From assembly GCF_025698545.1 (NCBI RefSeq), contig NC_068566.1, forward strand, positions 46,045,192 to 46,109,191: DNA of 64,000 bases, read 5' to 3'. Position numbers and translations under genes: made by a program. Origin of the DNA: Gossypium raimondii. Its lineage: Eukaryota > Streptophyta > Magnoliopsida > Malvales > Malvaceae. Shown in pieces: positions 35,055-47,936 of the stretch (position 1 is the stretch's first letter; every line of letters starts with the position of its first letter). The notes under the pieces are model-generated. The model was not told the DNA's origin, did not search any database, and worked only from the letters and a program-made list of their open reading frames with translations.

Positions 35055-36972
35055 TTAATTTTAATCGAGGTTACAATTTGAACTTTTTGAATTTGAAATT
35101 TCAATATGGCAAAATGGTAATTGCTAAATTTGCGAAGTTAAATTCTACTATTTTTCAAAATCTTATGCAGCAAAATGACATGTTAACTTGCTATTTTCAC
35201 ATATAACTCACAAAAAAGAAAATGAATTTAACGGTTGTTTACATCAAAACTGGAATATCGAAATTCGAAAAATATAAGGACTAAGAATGATCAAACTAAA
35301 GAGAACATAAATTAAATCTACAACTTTACATACAATGCAAGATTAATAATAAAATTTAATCAAATAAACTTAAGTGTTACTGTTTGGGTCAGCTTTGAAA
35401 TTTTAAAAATTAAAATTAACCAATCTAAAAAATAGAAGAATTTGACATTTTAATCCACCATTCGTGTAAGAAAAAACAAATGCCAAATGCTTCAACTATA
35501 CACCATTTGTCAGATCCGCAACAGCCCTCTTTACCCTGTTGCTACAATTTTTTGGAAAATTTCTGTTGGTTTATACTTAATTATCATATGGGAATACAAG
35601 ATTCTACTATTGGTATATTTTTTAATTTCATTCCCCTACTTTATAAAGATTGACTTTAATTTGTGAGAATTTAGTCCTTCTGCTCTAATTTATGACAAAT
35701 TAGTTATCGTACTTTATAAAATTCAGTTATTGATTCTCACAAATTAAAGTCAATTTTTATAAAGTAGGGAATGAAATTAAAAATATACCAATGGTAGAAT
35801 CTTGTTAATTAAATAATAAATTTGTACCAAAACAATACTTTAATAACCAACATGACAATAGAAATAATAAGTTACAGTCATTTTATTATTAAAGCGGTTT
35901 CTTAATAATTGGGTGAAAATATCAAGAACTCTTAGGGACGAATTGCATTTCAACTTCTCTACTGAGAAAATAGATAAATTAATCCTTACATATTTCAAAA
36001 CTTACAAATTAACTCCTCTATTATATTAAATGATGAGGTAAAACATTAATTTAAATGATTAATTACTAATTTAGTTTCTGAACTATAACTAAAATATTAT
36101 TTTTATTTTTAAATTTTTCTTAGCAAAATAATTCTAAAAATATAAATTATTAAAATTATGTTAAAATTTCAACTAGGGAGAAGAAAAGACAAATCTGCGG
36201 AGGACAATAAAAATAATATAATAACAAAGTATAATTTAAAAACAAGTGTAATTTAAAAATTATAATTTAAATATTATATGTTCATCTAATATTTATATTT
36301 ATTTCACCCATGCTACTTATATATATTAATTAAGTGTTACAATATTATGGTAAAAAATTAAAATATATTTAATATTATTAATATGATGTAATTATTTAAA
36401 TTTTTATTTTAATTTGTGTTACTATAAAATGACCCAAGAGTTCTGAAATCGAAATTAACTTAACCCACCCAAATGACAAGTCTAATCCAAGCTCAAGCTC
36501 AAGCTCAATCGCCTAGCCTGAGCTTGAACCTTGAACATTACAACACAGGATATAAGATAAAACAATGTACAAATTTGCAAAGAGCACCGAGGGAAAGTTT
36601 CTGAAGGAAAGAACTGCAAAATTGAAGTCGAAGGATGTATGATGGCCTGTTTGGCTGAACAATGTGTAATGTTTTTACTCTACTATGTGCTTGTGACTTA
36701 TGAATACGGAGCAAGATAGCTTTTTTTTTTTTTTGGTGGTGGGGGAGTGGGGGGGTTGAAAAAAATTATGCACAAATTTCATATATAGCAGAATCTTAGA
36801 CGTCCATCTTACTTAAAGCTGATGCCAAAGCTCCTGCATTATCTCCATGTATAAATTTCACGATCACGAACGAAAGATGAAACGATACAAAGTTAACGAC
36901 CCGAACATACCTGATGCTCGATTGATTAACAACTTCAGTCATGCAACCATCACTAGCGAACTGAATGTTTCT
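35055..36972. other. Intergenic AT-rich sequence
   Basis: No gene is seen apart from the MITE at 35597-35804. A G-rich run (GGTGGTGGGGGAGTGGG) near 36734-36756 follows a T-tract. The 3' UTR of the TPX2-like gene probably occupies the last few hundred bases. Confidence 0.5.
35597..35804. mobile_element. 208-bp palindromic MITE
   Basis: Nearly the whole unit is an inverted repeat. The left part (CAAGATTCTACTATTGG...) matches the inverse of the right part (...CCAATGGTAGAATCTTG) for about 75 bp, including TAATTTCATTCCC and GACTTTAATTTGTGAGAAT. No clear target-site duplication is seen, so the superfamily is open. Confidence 0.8.
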
Positions 36973-39907
36973 TCAGCCAAACACAAGTAGTTTCTCTTTT
37001 GCCAAATGCATCATCATCTGCTTAAAAGGCAGAATGGAAGCCCTATAAACAAAAAATACTAAGAACAGGATTTATTCTATCAATCTACTTTGTGTTCGAT
37101 TTACAAAACTAACCTCGTGTTCTGGCTGGAAAGAAATCAATCTATTTTCTTTTAAGCCCTTGAACCAACGAATAATTACATCAATAGCACGCTTAAAAGT
37201 GCTAATTAGAAAACAAGTTCAAAGAGTTATAAATACTAGGAGAACCTTTGTAGATATAAAAGTAGGACAAGGCACCTTCATCTGAGATCCATTACTTGGC
37301 TGTAGTTCAGATGTAAGAGACAGCTGACAGACAATATAGACAGAAGAATAGAGAACATTAACAAAAATATTTCACGCAAGCAATGACCTAAAAACATGAA
37401 ACACTTGAAATGCATTATTAAGATGCCATATAATGCTAGTTGGAAATATGAAGAGGAAGATGTGTGATAGCATAGCTGAAACATGTTAAAATTTACCTTA
37501 CTAAAAAGTTCTATGGGTGGATTTTGCGGAACCCTCCTTTCTCCACGGATTTTATATTCCTAATAATTGGCAGACAAAGTACAATATTCATATCAAACAA
37601 TTCAGCTAACAATCAATTTGTAATGAAGAGACTAAAGATCTTCCATCCTGTACCATTGGCGCTGTGGTTTCCTTTTTTATGTTTTTGGAAACACCAAGAT
37701 CTCCTTTACCGGAAAATATCTGCAAACCAGGAATTAGATAGTCGTTAGATAAGAATCATTGGTACCTACTTGCTCAAGGAAGCAAACAATTCAGTGATTT
37801 AATTTGTCGTTTGTTCTACCTTCTTATTCAAAAGGTGAGCTTTGATGTTGTAATTTGTGTCACAGGAATCCAACCTAGTGGCATCCATGGCACTCGGTCA
37901 AAGCAATGCAGGAAAATAATCCAAAGTAATTATTTCTCAGGTTAATACTAATACGCACCAAGGTGCCCATATACAGAATTAGCCAATAATAAATACACAC
38001 TTCAATAGATATACCTACATATTCTGCCCAAAGCACATTGTCCAGATATAAATCAGTCACAACATTCTCCAATAGTTAAAATGTAAAACATTTACCTTCT
38101 GACTTCTCTAGTTCCATTGCGATTAGTTGAATTAGTACAAGGTTTCACAAACCCCTGAAACAACATAAGTTTTACATGAATAACAAAGTGGGTTTACAAT
38201 AAGATCCAGGTAAGATGATACAGAAAGATATCCATGGGTAACCTTATCATAATCATTTGTTTGAAACGAAGAGGATGATACAGATGATGGCAGTTGCACA
38301 GCCCTTTCTGATGTCTTTAGGTGAAACTCCTGAGAAGCAACACGACAAGAATCAGTGTTAAATATGGACTGCACGAAACCTTATTTTGATGAAACTTATA
38401 GCTTGTCATGATACTTTGTCAAATGCCCTTAATCCAGGAACAAACAAGAAAGTACAGTCCTTACTTGAAACTCTGGTAATTTTGGAACACTCTTCTTTGG
38501 AAGAGGCAATGAAGGAGCCTCGAGAATCTGCACATTATTTACACATTTGTGAGAAGTACAAAATAACCGACTTTAGAGGAAGTCCGCTTTGTCACAAGTA
38601 CCAACTTTTCTATTCAATGGGCGTGCTTTGAATTTATGCATGGCAGATGAAACATGCTCTTGTTTTGTACCATTCTTAGGCCTGAAATGAGAACATCATT
38701 ATACCAGCAGCTCATTGACAATACTTTATATCAAAATCTAACATAGAAGTAATAAAGACCAGAAACTAACAGTACTCTTTGAGCCCTGTGGGCTGTTCGA
38801 AGTGCAGGTTCCCTTGGAATGGTAAGTTTTGGCTTGATATTGATAGTGTTTCTATCTGCAGTTACATCCTGTATAAGCACAAAGAAAAGCTCAGAGAGTT
38901 TAGATGCAAGACAGAATATGATCCAAAGCATTTTAAAATATCATGAAATAATAAGGATGTACCTTTTTAGGCACCTTGTGGACAAAGGTAGTTTGCTGCT
39001 TCACCTCATTAACCTGACACGAGGAATAAAAGTTGAGCCCAAACCAGAAGCTTAGTTGATACAAAATACGACTCAACCACTAATAAATAGAAATTACTGA
39101 TAAATCTAGAATACTTAAGTCTCAAATCTAATGTGCAGAAGGAAAAGTGAAGACAGAGGGTGACTGGGGGAACTGATCTATGCAAGATCTCCTTGTGATA
39201 ACATGCACTCGTGTAGTTATCAGTTTCCAGTTTATGAACACTAAAAGAAAAGGTTCTTTCACCATTACTGAATTCACTTTTCTATGGCGCTCAGAAAACC
39301 CAGCATGTCCAATAAAAACAGCTGCCATCAGAAATCCTCCAGAGTATGAACAAACAAGGTGGGAGCACAGGAAACTTTTCAAGCTGATGTACCTTATGTG
39401 TGAGACCTCCCTCTAGCTTCTGCCTCTTGGCAGCTTGACTACCAACGCCAGAAGAGTGAACTAAGCTTCTGTCACTGTTTGGCACCTGTAACTTCTTAAA
39501 TCTACAAAAAAGAAATATATATATATATAAGGGTCGTATCTGAAAGATTTTAACATAGGGTCTCCAAAAGATATATTATTCCTCTTATTGAAACCAGAAT
39601 GCTTTTGCATCGCAAGGAATAAGAACTTAGGACCGTTGAAACCAAAAGTAAACATTTGTGAGAAATAAGATCCTCTGTGACACTTCAAAAACACTAGGAG
39701 ACTAGAATAGGAAAGGAAGTTAATAGAGCATTCTCACAAATTACCTCGTTGAAGCAACTTGAGGGGGGCAATTTTGTTTGGCTAACCGACTTGCAGTAGG
39801 TTTCATAAGGGTGGAGCTCCTTGGCATAAACAGTTTTGTGACATTAGATTCAGCCTTTGGCTTATCATCGGGTATATTATTGCTGGTTGTCAAGCCTGAG
39901 GGAGAGA

Positions 39908-39939
<32 letters not shown>

Positions 39940-41069
39940 AATGAGCACAACACGAATGTAAGCTGACTAAATTTAATCAAATAAATGGCTAGACATCTGG
40001 AAAGTAAACACACGTCAAACTATTGTGTTTAACCAAACATACTTGAGAGAAGCCAAAAATAACAACAATAAGAAAGCGATGTCACTGGAGACAGAGACAC
40101 GGAAAAAATAAAGACCTAAAAAACACTTCGCATAAGCGTGCAGATTACCTGTAGTTAATTGAAACGGTCGATTCAGAACCTTTAGTAAAACTTTCTGTAT
40201 ACTGGTGAAGATCCCTCCATTAGATCCTTCATAGCAAAAAAAATTTAAAAAGGGAACAAAAAAGATCCTATCAGTTCATCACAGTTTTCAAACTTTCCGA
40301 AGAAAACTAACCCTCATGCTTCATAAAATTGCCAGTAGAAGCACAAGCGCGCCTCAAAGGATCTCTTAATTGCGGAAACAAGCTCCACGGCTCTTCAATA
40401 TTAACTAAGTTATAGCAGTTGCTCTTAAAATTTACATAGAAGGCAAGTTGAAAGAAATAAAAGCACCATATGTAAGTAGCTAAGCATAGCTAAATTTTAC
40501 CTCTCTTACTGGCATCCATAGATGAAAATTCCAATTCTGAATCATCTTCTCGTAATCTGCCAATATCATCCACTTCTTTGCATTTTACAGGTGTAGTCAC
40601 ATTTTCCAGGAGACTCCCCTCTCCTAAGACTAACTTCGTCACAAAAGCTACAACACGCACAAATTAGGAATTAGAAATATATTTAGCAAGATAAATCAAA
40701 GGAAGAAGAAATACCAGAAAAAAAAAGTATACTTTTTTATTAAGTAACGATTCCAAAATTTCGAAATAGAAAAGGAAAAGGCAATCCTTGATAATAACTC
40801 GAAAAAGGGTAAAATAATCTCTAAAGTTCATAATTATTCAATCAAACAAGAAGATGACAACCAAAACTGCTTTACGCAAATAGTATTAGTAAAAGGAACG
40901 TACGAGAAGGAGGATAACTCGGTGCCGATTCGAACCAACGCTCGGCGTCGCTAGCCTCCGACGGCGACTCCTCACGCGTGAAATCGAAGAACTGAGCCGC
41001 ATCAAACTCGTAATCCAGATCAACCTCACTCACCTCGAACACTGGTTCTATCTCCATCTCCTCTTCCAT
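36973..41069 (-). CDS. TPXL: TPX2-like microtubule-associated protein (18 exons)
   Basis: Eighteen exons with GT-AG sites join in frame to 499 residues: 41069-40904, 40647-40501, 40404-40312, 40226-40149, 39895-39745, 39501-39393, 39013-38963, 38868-38771, 38681-38606, 38527-38465, 38329-38243, 38154-38096, 37874-37820, 37719-37654, 37559-37497, 37323-37276, 37158-37114, 37017-36973. The start MEEEMEIEP precedes the conserved N-terminal YEFDAAQFFDF, the Aurora-kinase-binding type of motif. Further TPX2 hallmarks are TASRLAKQN, AKRQKLEGG, PREPALRTAHRAQR, HKFKARPLNRKIL and PQNPPIELFSK. TPX2 proteins nucleate spindle microtubules and activate Aurora kinase, and are held by importin in the nucleus. 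The length is like Arabidopsis TPXL2/TPXL3 (about 500 residues) and shorter than TPX2 itself, so the C-terminal targeting repeats are absent. The Ala/Gly choice at some acceptors is my model; mRNA could differ slightly. Confidence 0.9.
39898..39939. repeat. (GA)n microsatellite in a TPX2-like intron
   Basis: About 20 GA units with one AC interruption lie directly beside the acceptor of exon 5. On the gene strand this forms a CT-rich polypyrimidine tract in front of the splice site, so length variation could influence splicing. Confidence 0.9.
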
Positions 41070-42250
41070 CTCTCTCTCCTTCCAAAGCTCACTCCCGGTC
41101 TCTTCTCTACAATGCCGCTCTAACTTCACTTGAACCACCGAGAACTACACTCTGCCGCCATTTTCACCGTTAATTTGAAACCGATTTCCCCTTAGAGAGC
41201 CTATAAATATCGGAAACGGCGAGGATGATCCACAACGGCGATGACGACAGCTTCACCGTGGCATTCAAAGCAAAATAAATTTTAACTCGAGAAAGGAAGC
41301 AAAGGACAACACATCCATAGCGTAAGGTACAAGCTACTGCAGTGAAGAACTCCAGGACTGACGACCGTGAGGTATGCTCGTTTTTGTTTTTGTTTTTGTT
41401 TTTGTTTTATAGCATTCAAGGTTGCTGTAACTATCAAAAAATTTGAATTTATGGGCCATCGGCAAAAAATACTCCAAAATAAAATAAAATAAAAAACACT
41501 AAAATTTAGTTATCTAAATTCGATAAATTAATCATGTTGATAGATTTGTCCCTAAAATAATTTAAATATTCAAACCTTTAATAATTTTATTTAAAATTAT
41601 ACCTTTAAAATTAAAATAAATTATACACAAAATTTATATCTGAAATTAATTAGAATTTTTTAAAAAATTTAATTGATTTTATCATTGATTTAAATTTTAA
41701 GGTAAATTATATCTAATATCATTAAATTATTTGATAAATTTATATTTTTATTATTTAATTTTAAAATTTTATAAAATTTTATTTGTTTTAACTTGTCTAA
41801 TTGACAACAGATTGACGAAAGTAACCTTGATAGTTTAGAGAAATTCCGATAATGGGATGTTACGGTGGCGGGTAGTCAATGGTGAGGGTAAGCGAGTAAA
41901 TAGAGGTGAATTTTTTTCGAGAATTTGTTATGTCTGTAAAGTGAGGACAATGATATTGGGGTTCGAGCACGGTGTTTCGGGCGGCGAGATAATGTCATAA
42001 GGGGATTCTGAAATTTCGGCGCGAGTTGGAATTGCCACTGAGATTGGATTATAATTGCGATAATGCCCCTAACGGTTTTATTAGTTAGGGAGGAAAAAGG
42101 GAAGGGTGGGAAAAGTGGGGGCCGAAAGATGGGAAAGGGCAAAAAAGGATAGGTGGATAACACAAAATCTTATTGATCTGATTGTAAATATCTTTAAGCT
42201 TTGAGTTTTCATCATCTGTTTAAGACTTGACATTACATCGAATATTGCGA
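41070..42250. other. Upstream region of the TPX2-like gene and AT-rich spacer
   Basis: The 5' UTR and promoter of the TPX2-like gene lie in about 41070-41350. A TATAAATA at 41202-41209 is on the plus strand, so its relevance is uncertain. A (GTTTTT)n simple repeat occupies about 41377-41410. The minus-strand frame at 41876-42163 has no family features and is not called. Confidence 0.5.
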
Positions 42251-42254
42251 TTAT

Positions 42255-44180
42255 ACTTTAGGAAAAATACAGTTAATTCATTGTTGAATCTATTATTTTT
42301 ATTTTAGAAGCTTATATCTCTAAAAAGAAAAAAAATCAATTAATGTTTTTTATTAAATTTTTACTTAATTAAATTTTATCATTAATTAAAATAATTAATT
42401 AAGCCTCTTTGTTTTATAATTTTCATTATTAATCATATTGATCATTGAAATAAATTAATAAACCAATTAAATGGTGACACGAGACAATTTTTATTTAATC
42501 CAATATTTTTTCATAAAAATTATTAAAATATATATATATTAAAAATATTAAAATTGCTATAAATTTATAAATTTTAACAAAATAAAAAGTCTAATAAATT
42601 TTAAAAATTGTATAAAATTAATAAAGCTTATTTAAAATATTTAAAATTAAAAATATATTAGAATTCATAAAAGATAATAAAAATTTGAAAAAATTATAAA
42701 AAAATATTTAAAACATTAAAATTGATATAAACTTATAAATTGTATACTAGATCGGATCAGTTGGTTGGACATGTTAGGCCGAAATTGGCAAGGGTATCGA
42801 TTCAGGGAAAGCCATTAGACTAGTTAACCTAGAAAACGAGCGGTTGAACCGATTTTTTATTTTTTAAATATTTTTATCAAACCACAATTTCGTTATCCAA
42901 CTATTAGCATTAGGGGTGAGCAAAATCCGATTCGATTCAAAAAACTCGATAAAAAATTTAAATTTTGAATTAAATAGTTCGAGTTATTTGAGTTAATCAA
43001 GTTATTCGGATAAACTAAAATAAAAAATTAAGTTTTTTGGTTTAACTCGATTATGAATTACATAATTCGAGTTATCCGAAAATCCGAATAATAAAAGGTA
43101 AAACTACGTCGTTTTGATAAATGTTTACCTTTTCTAAAGTTAAAAATCAAAACTATTAAGTTAAAAGGTAAAATTTCATTGTTTTAATAAATATTTACTC
43201 ATTAAGTTAAAAGGTAAAACAATTATATTGTTTATGTAATTAAAAAATTTTGTACTTCGTCTACTAGTCAAATAATCGGTCCATGTAAACGCAACATTGA
43301 GTATAAATAATATGATTCGTTAACTCGACTCAACTTAACTCGAAATTTTTTCACTCGATTCGAAAAAAATTTCAAATTGAGTTCAGTTGCTAAAATATGA
43401 TTCGTCAACTCGACCAACTCGAATTTTTTTACTTGATTCGACTCCACTCGATCGAATACTTACCCCTAATTAGCATATGTTATAATGAAATATTCTAACC
43501 AAAGTTTTCAGAACCAAATCAGTGGCTGAACTGGTCAAGCCACCGATTTGCTAGTTCGACTGATCTGTCCAATTCTATTAAATAAAACATTTAAAAATCA
43601 AAAAATCTGGTTCAATCGACCAATTTCCAAGTCAACTGGTCTAATGGCTTTCTCCCCGGATACCCTTATTAATTTCGATCTAATTGGTCCAATAGACTGA
43701 TCTGGTTCGGTTCAATATTTTATGATTTTTTATAATTTTTATTAGTTTATATCGATTTTAATACTTTTAATAGTTGTTACATTTTTTTATGATTTTTTAT
43801 AGAATTTTAATATGTTTTATAACATTTTAAATATTTAAATATATTTTATTAATTTTATAAATTTTTATAATTTATTAGAATTTTTATAATATTTTATTTC
43901 TTTAATAATTTTTATAAGTTTATATCAATTTCTTTCTTTTTTATTTATTATATCATTTTTATGAAAAATATTAGAATAAACCAGAAGCTACCACGTGTAG
44001 CCATTTGTTTGGCCCGTCAATTTATTTTAACGGTCAATGTGGTCAATGTGGTCAATGACAGAAACCGTTAACAGAGAGGCTTAATTGATTAATTTAATTA
44101 ACGACAGGGGTTAATTGGGTGCGAATTTAATATAAGAGATTAATTAATTTTTTTTATTTTCTTAAGGGTTTTTTTTTCCG
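42255..44180. repeat. Large foldback (imperfect inverted repeat) element
   Basis: Sequence on the left (for example AATTAATTAAGCCTCT near 42395 and AAGCCATTAGACTAGTTAA near 42820) recurs inverted on the right (near 44078 and 43630). The arms meet around 42890-43500, where a hAT-type MITE is inserted. Identity is patchy and the outer borders are approximate. No coding region is seen. Confidence 0.55.
42911..43468. mobile_element. hAT-type MITE with 8-bp target duplication
   Basis: A 558-bp unit starts TAGGGGTGAGCA and ends with TACTTACCCCTA. It is flanked by a perfect 8-bp duplication ATTAGCAT (42903-42910 and 43469-43476). Eight-base duplications and such short TIRs are typical of hAT elements. 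The interior is rich in TCGAGTT-like phrases and has no coding frame. Confidence 0.85.
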
Positions 44181-44389
44181 TATGCTATCTTAAATTGATT
44201 TCTTAATTTTAAAATATTTTAATTAAATGTTTAAAATATCAATATCATATTAATATTTTTTTCATCAATTTATGTTTGATGTGAAGCACATTTAGAGCAT
44301 GCGGATGAAATTAAAAACATGTGTATTTATTTATTTATTTTATATAATATTTATTTATATTCTTAACTCCTCATCAACATTTAAATTGG

Positions 44390-44470
44390 AGGTAAAATGC
44401 ACTCGAACTCATATCCTTATTATTATAATAACAACTGTGCCAATTGAGCTGAGACCCAATCGTCATTTCT
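44390..44470 (-). repeat. SINE-like tRNA-derived fragment
   Basis: On the minus strand an A-box-like TCAGCTCAATTGGC is followed about 30 bases later by a B-box-like GAGTTCGAGTGC. The arrangement matches pol III promoters of tRNA-derived SINEs and resembles the unit near 52969. Confidence 0.45.
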
Positions 44471-44669
44471 TTGTTTGTTTGTTTTTTTTTAAGTATTACT
44501 AGTATGGTGCAAACAAAGTATAAACATGGTGCCAACCAAGCTTTTTGAAATTGGATCGATGATCGAATCGACCAGGTCACCAGCTCTGTCGGTTCGTGCA
44601 ATTCGATTAAATAAATTAATAAAAATATTAAAAAAAAAAAAGAGTTTCAACAGATTTTTTTAAGTTAAT

Positions 44670-44800
44670 ACGTGCCTGAGTAACCACCGCACACGATGAG
44701 ACTCGAACATCCACACATACAATTACACCAGATGAATCTCAAACTTGAGTATTCAAGACTCAAAGCCTCCGCCTTTGCCAACTATATCAGAACCTCATCG
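44670..44800 (-). repeat. Second SINE-like tRNA-derived fragment
   Basis: On the minus strand TGATATAGTTGGCAAAGG resembles an A box, and GTTCGAGTCTC further on is a good B box. The spacing is longer than in a tRNA. No cloverleaf can be drawn, so it is not a tRNA gene. Confidence 0.45.
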
Positions 44801-44879
44801 ATAATATTTCTTTTTTTTTAATACATTGTATCTAAGTTATTCATGCAATAGGCACCTAAATACTTAAAATTTTTTTGGT

Positions 44880-45110
44880 AGAAAATAACAGCAAATTGCA
44901 ATTACATCAAATAACACTTAAGCCTATGAAGGGCTATTAGAATCAGCTAATAACAAACTTTGAATAGATAATAGCGGTTCATCAAATACACATAAATTTA
45001 TAAAACTAAGATTTGCACACTTAACCATGTAATCTGCAAGACTAGTACGAGTATGATGAAGACGCCTTCCAACCTCATCCAAAAACATAAAACGAAGTCT
45101 ACCATAAAAA
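44880..45110 (-). repeat. Possible 3' end of a LINE
   Basis: Read on the minus strand, a frame around 45100-44950 resembles the C-terminal RNase-H-like tail of plant L1 LINEs. The sequence then ends with CTGTTATTTTCTACC and a poly(A)-like stretch, the usual look of L1 tails in this kind of genome as I recall it. Nothing further upstream of the LINE is recognisable. Confidence 0.35.
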
Positions 45111-47222
45111 TTTAATTAGAAACATTGGATACTCTGTTGTTTGATACTCTGTTGTTTAATACTGCATATATAAATTTCAAAATATTGGAAGTAAAAGGGA
45201 AAGAAGTTGAGAAACAGTGAAACCCCATGCAATAAAGTCCAAGAATCACGAAATCCATGGCTTCCACACTTAGCTAAAAGACTACAACATCACTTAAATG
45301 TGTGATGAAAAGGCCATTGATTATGAAGTTGCTTTTAGTGGTTGAAATAATAAATTCAGAAGGGTTTTGTTTGTGTTCCTGTTTTAGTGTCTAAAATAAA
45401 ATAAATGTTGGTCATTGATTGTCAACAAGTAGAGTAGAGTACTATCTATAATTTAAACAACATTGAATGCTGTGCTCGACTTGTCTCTCGCATTGGATTC
45501 CTTTTACTCAACATTTCCCCCCACCCCCATATGTGACAACAAGCTCATGTTTTACTTTCCTGCAACAGCAACCAACCTTTGACCATTTCTTCCCCCTCTC
45601 TCTCCCCTTTTTATCTTTTATAAATTAATTGATCAACAATCGAATAGGTATATATAATGTGTTACGTGTATCTCATATTAACGTATAAGGGTATTTTTAA
45701 ACGAAAAAATGGGTGAAAATTTTAACAAAAAGATAAGTTTACTATTTAATTTAACATATACAAATTAATTTACCCATTAATAAAAGGAAAAATTGCAACC
45801 CAACTCCTAGTATAAGAGTTCCATTATTCGTCATTTAACTATACATAAGTTTCATTTTTCCATCCTATTCATTTATTTGAGATTACGTGTGTGTTAATCA
45901 TCTTATGATTAAATGGTTAACGGAAGGATGACATGATTTTGTCAAAAGAATTTGTATGATAATAAATTTAATCTTCAACGTTTATATATTATGTCAATTG
46001 GATCTTAATTCTAAAAATATATAGCCTTCGATATTTATCTGTTTTGTTAGTTTGGTCGTGATTTTAAAATTCAAAATTTATAAAAATACAATTTTTAAAG
46101 AATTATATTAAATTAAATTTATATAAAATTATACAAGAAGTGATGGAAGTTAATTTTTGGTTTTAAGAAAATTTTCCTTTTATCTTTTTCTTTAAGAACT
46201 ATTGATGTATGGTTATAGGAGTCAATTATTCATTCTATATTGCTTTATCTATATGTCTAAAATCCATTTCGGTACAATACTTTTATCAAATATAAAACAA
46301 AAGTTGCATAATTCAAGCATCTTCAACTCTGACAACAAAGAAATTGCATTTGTGCTTAGAGTGGAATGAGGAGGGGTTTTTATATTAATAATATTGAGTG
46401 GAATAAATTATTTATCAAAATAAATTATTTACGAGAATGGATCATTTTGAATAGCAACATAATAAAAATGTGTCGCGAACTAAGAGATGGCCATATGGCC
46501 ACCTTTTTTCAATCACTTTTAATTTTTATTTTATTTTATATTTTAAACGTTTGATTTTCTAATTTTATAAAACAAGTCATTTTAGTCCTCATTTAATTTA
46601 ATTATTTTAGCCCTTAAACTTGCTTTTATCAAATCACTTAAAATAGATAAAAATTAATATTTTTAACTTTAATGATGTGACATACATGTGGGTGACATGT
46701 CAATATTTAATTTTTTAAAATTTAAGAATTCAAAAGAAAAATTAAAAACATTAATTTTTCACTTATTTTAGAGTAATTTGATAAAAATATTAAAAAAGTG
46801 AAATACTAAATAAATTGTTAAAATAATTTATTTTATAAAATTGAAAAGTCAAATATATCATTGTACCTTCAAAAAATAAAATAAAATGGGACAGGTGAAA
46901 AGAGGTGCCGCCCCTTATTTGGCAACACCGCTTTTATAATTAAAATATTATTATTTCATTTATTTTTATTAAAATACAATTTTTAATAGATGATATACTT
47001 AACGTGTTAACAATATCAAAATTTATTGTTCAAAACGACCTATTTTCATAAATAATTTACTTTCACCCGGATACACGTATTTTCTTTACATCATTAACGT
47101 AAAAAACCCAATGACGAGCTACTAGGCACAATAAGAATGATCATCTTTTCAAGAAATGACTTGCTCTCCAACAAACAATGATACAGCTCATAACGTGCCC
47201 CTCGTACCAATGTGTATAAAAT

Positions 47223-47254
<32 letters not shown>

Positions 47255-47936
47255 CTATTTAAGAAATTTTGTGTATTTTCAAAAATTCTATCTTAGGACA
47301 GAAACTACCAATGACAATATGTAGACTAAAATTTTTAAATAGAAAAATATGGTACAGGGACTAAATCTCAAAGGACTAACAACATATTTTAACCTTAAAA
47401 AAATATAATTAGACCTTTTTCTTCCAAGACAACAATCAAATCTTAATCAGAATTATTCAGTGTTAATCATTAAGTCATTAGCTGTCTGTTTTGCTCAGAA
47501 GCATCTCAATTTTTTATACGTAAACATTTCTTTATCTGGCAAAGGCTCACACCCAAGGTTAACAAATAGAAAACAAACAAAAGCTTATGCACGTTCATAT
47601 GAATCAAATACAATAATTTCAAAAAAAAAAAAAACCAATGAATAGTTGAAAACCATTAACAGAAACATTTTGCATAATATAAACAGTCATAAAGTCAACA
47701 ACAAAATGACATAGAATTATATACATAAATGTCAAACAGTATTTGCCTTGGTCTCTCAATTAAGCGTGTGATGTAAGAAAGAAAATGATCTTTCTCCATG
47801 ATGTTAGATTTGTCTTTGGTTCCCCCCTTGTGTCACATACGGATGAAGTTGTTTAGCAAATATAAAACTTCATCCATCCCTATAAACATGTTTCTCATGG
47901 ACACATTTATCTGCAAACCAATACCATACCTTACTG
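45111..47936. other. Intergenic AT-rich sequence
   Basis: No gene is seen. Positions about 45690-45830 are a diverged copy of the right arm of the MITE at 51518-51890 (CAACTCCTAGTATAAGAG). Positions about 46480-46920 form a weak inverted repeat. An (AT)n microsatellite lies at 47226-47254. The 3' UTR of the TVP38-like gene probably covers the last few hundred bases. The small frames at 46366-46554 and 47460-47645 are not recognisable. Confidence 0.5.

Noticed and set aside
28270-35063. Clear 9-bp target duplication for the TIR element at 28270-35054
   Set aside because: The flanks (AATTTTTAA and TTAATTTTA) do not align without shifts. The AT-rich context makes any match meaningless.
36734-36756. 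G-quadruplex regulatory site
   Set aside because: Only one G-rich run after a poly(T) stretch, far from a mapped promoter. This could be chance.
39741-40013. Stand-alone 90-codon minus-strand gene
   Set aside because: Its first part is exon 5 of the TPX2-like gene, and the rest runs through the (GA)n repeat of the intron.
41070-41138. Upstream extension of the TPX2-like protein to position 41138
   Set aside because: The codon is GTG. The ATG at 41069 opens the conserved N-terminus and gives an 18-exon model that closes in frame.
41876-42163. Minus-strand Pro-rich protein of 95 residues
   Set aside because: The Pro/Phe richness comes from a G-rich plus-strand stretch. No family pattern is seen.
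44670-44800. tRNA gene
   Set aside because: A and B boxes are present, but the spacing is too long and no acceptor stem or cloverleaf forms. A SINE explains it better.
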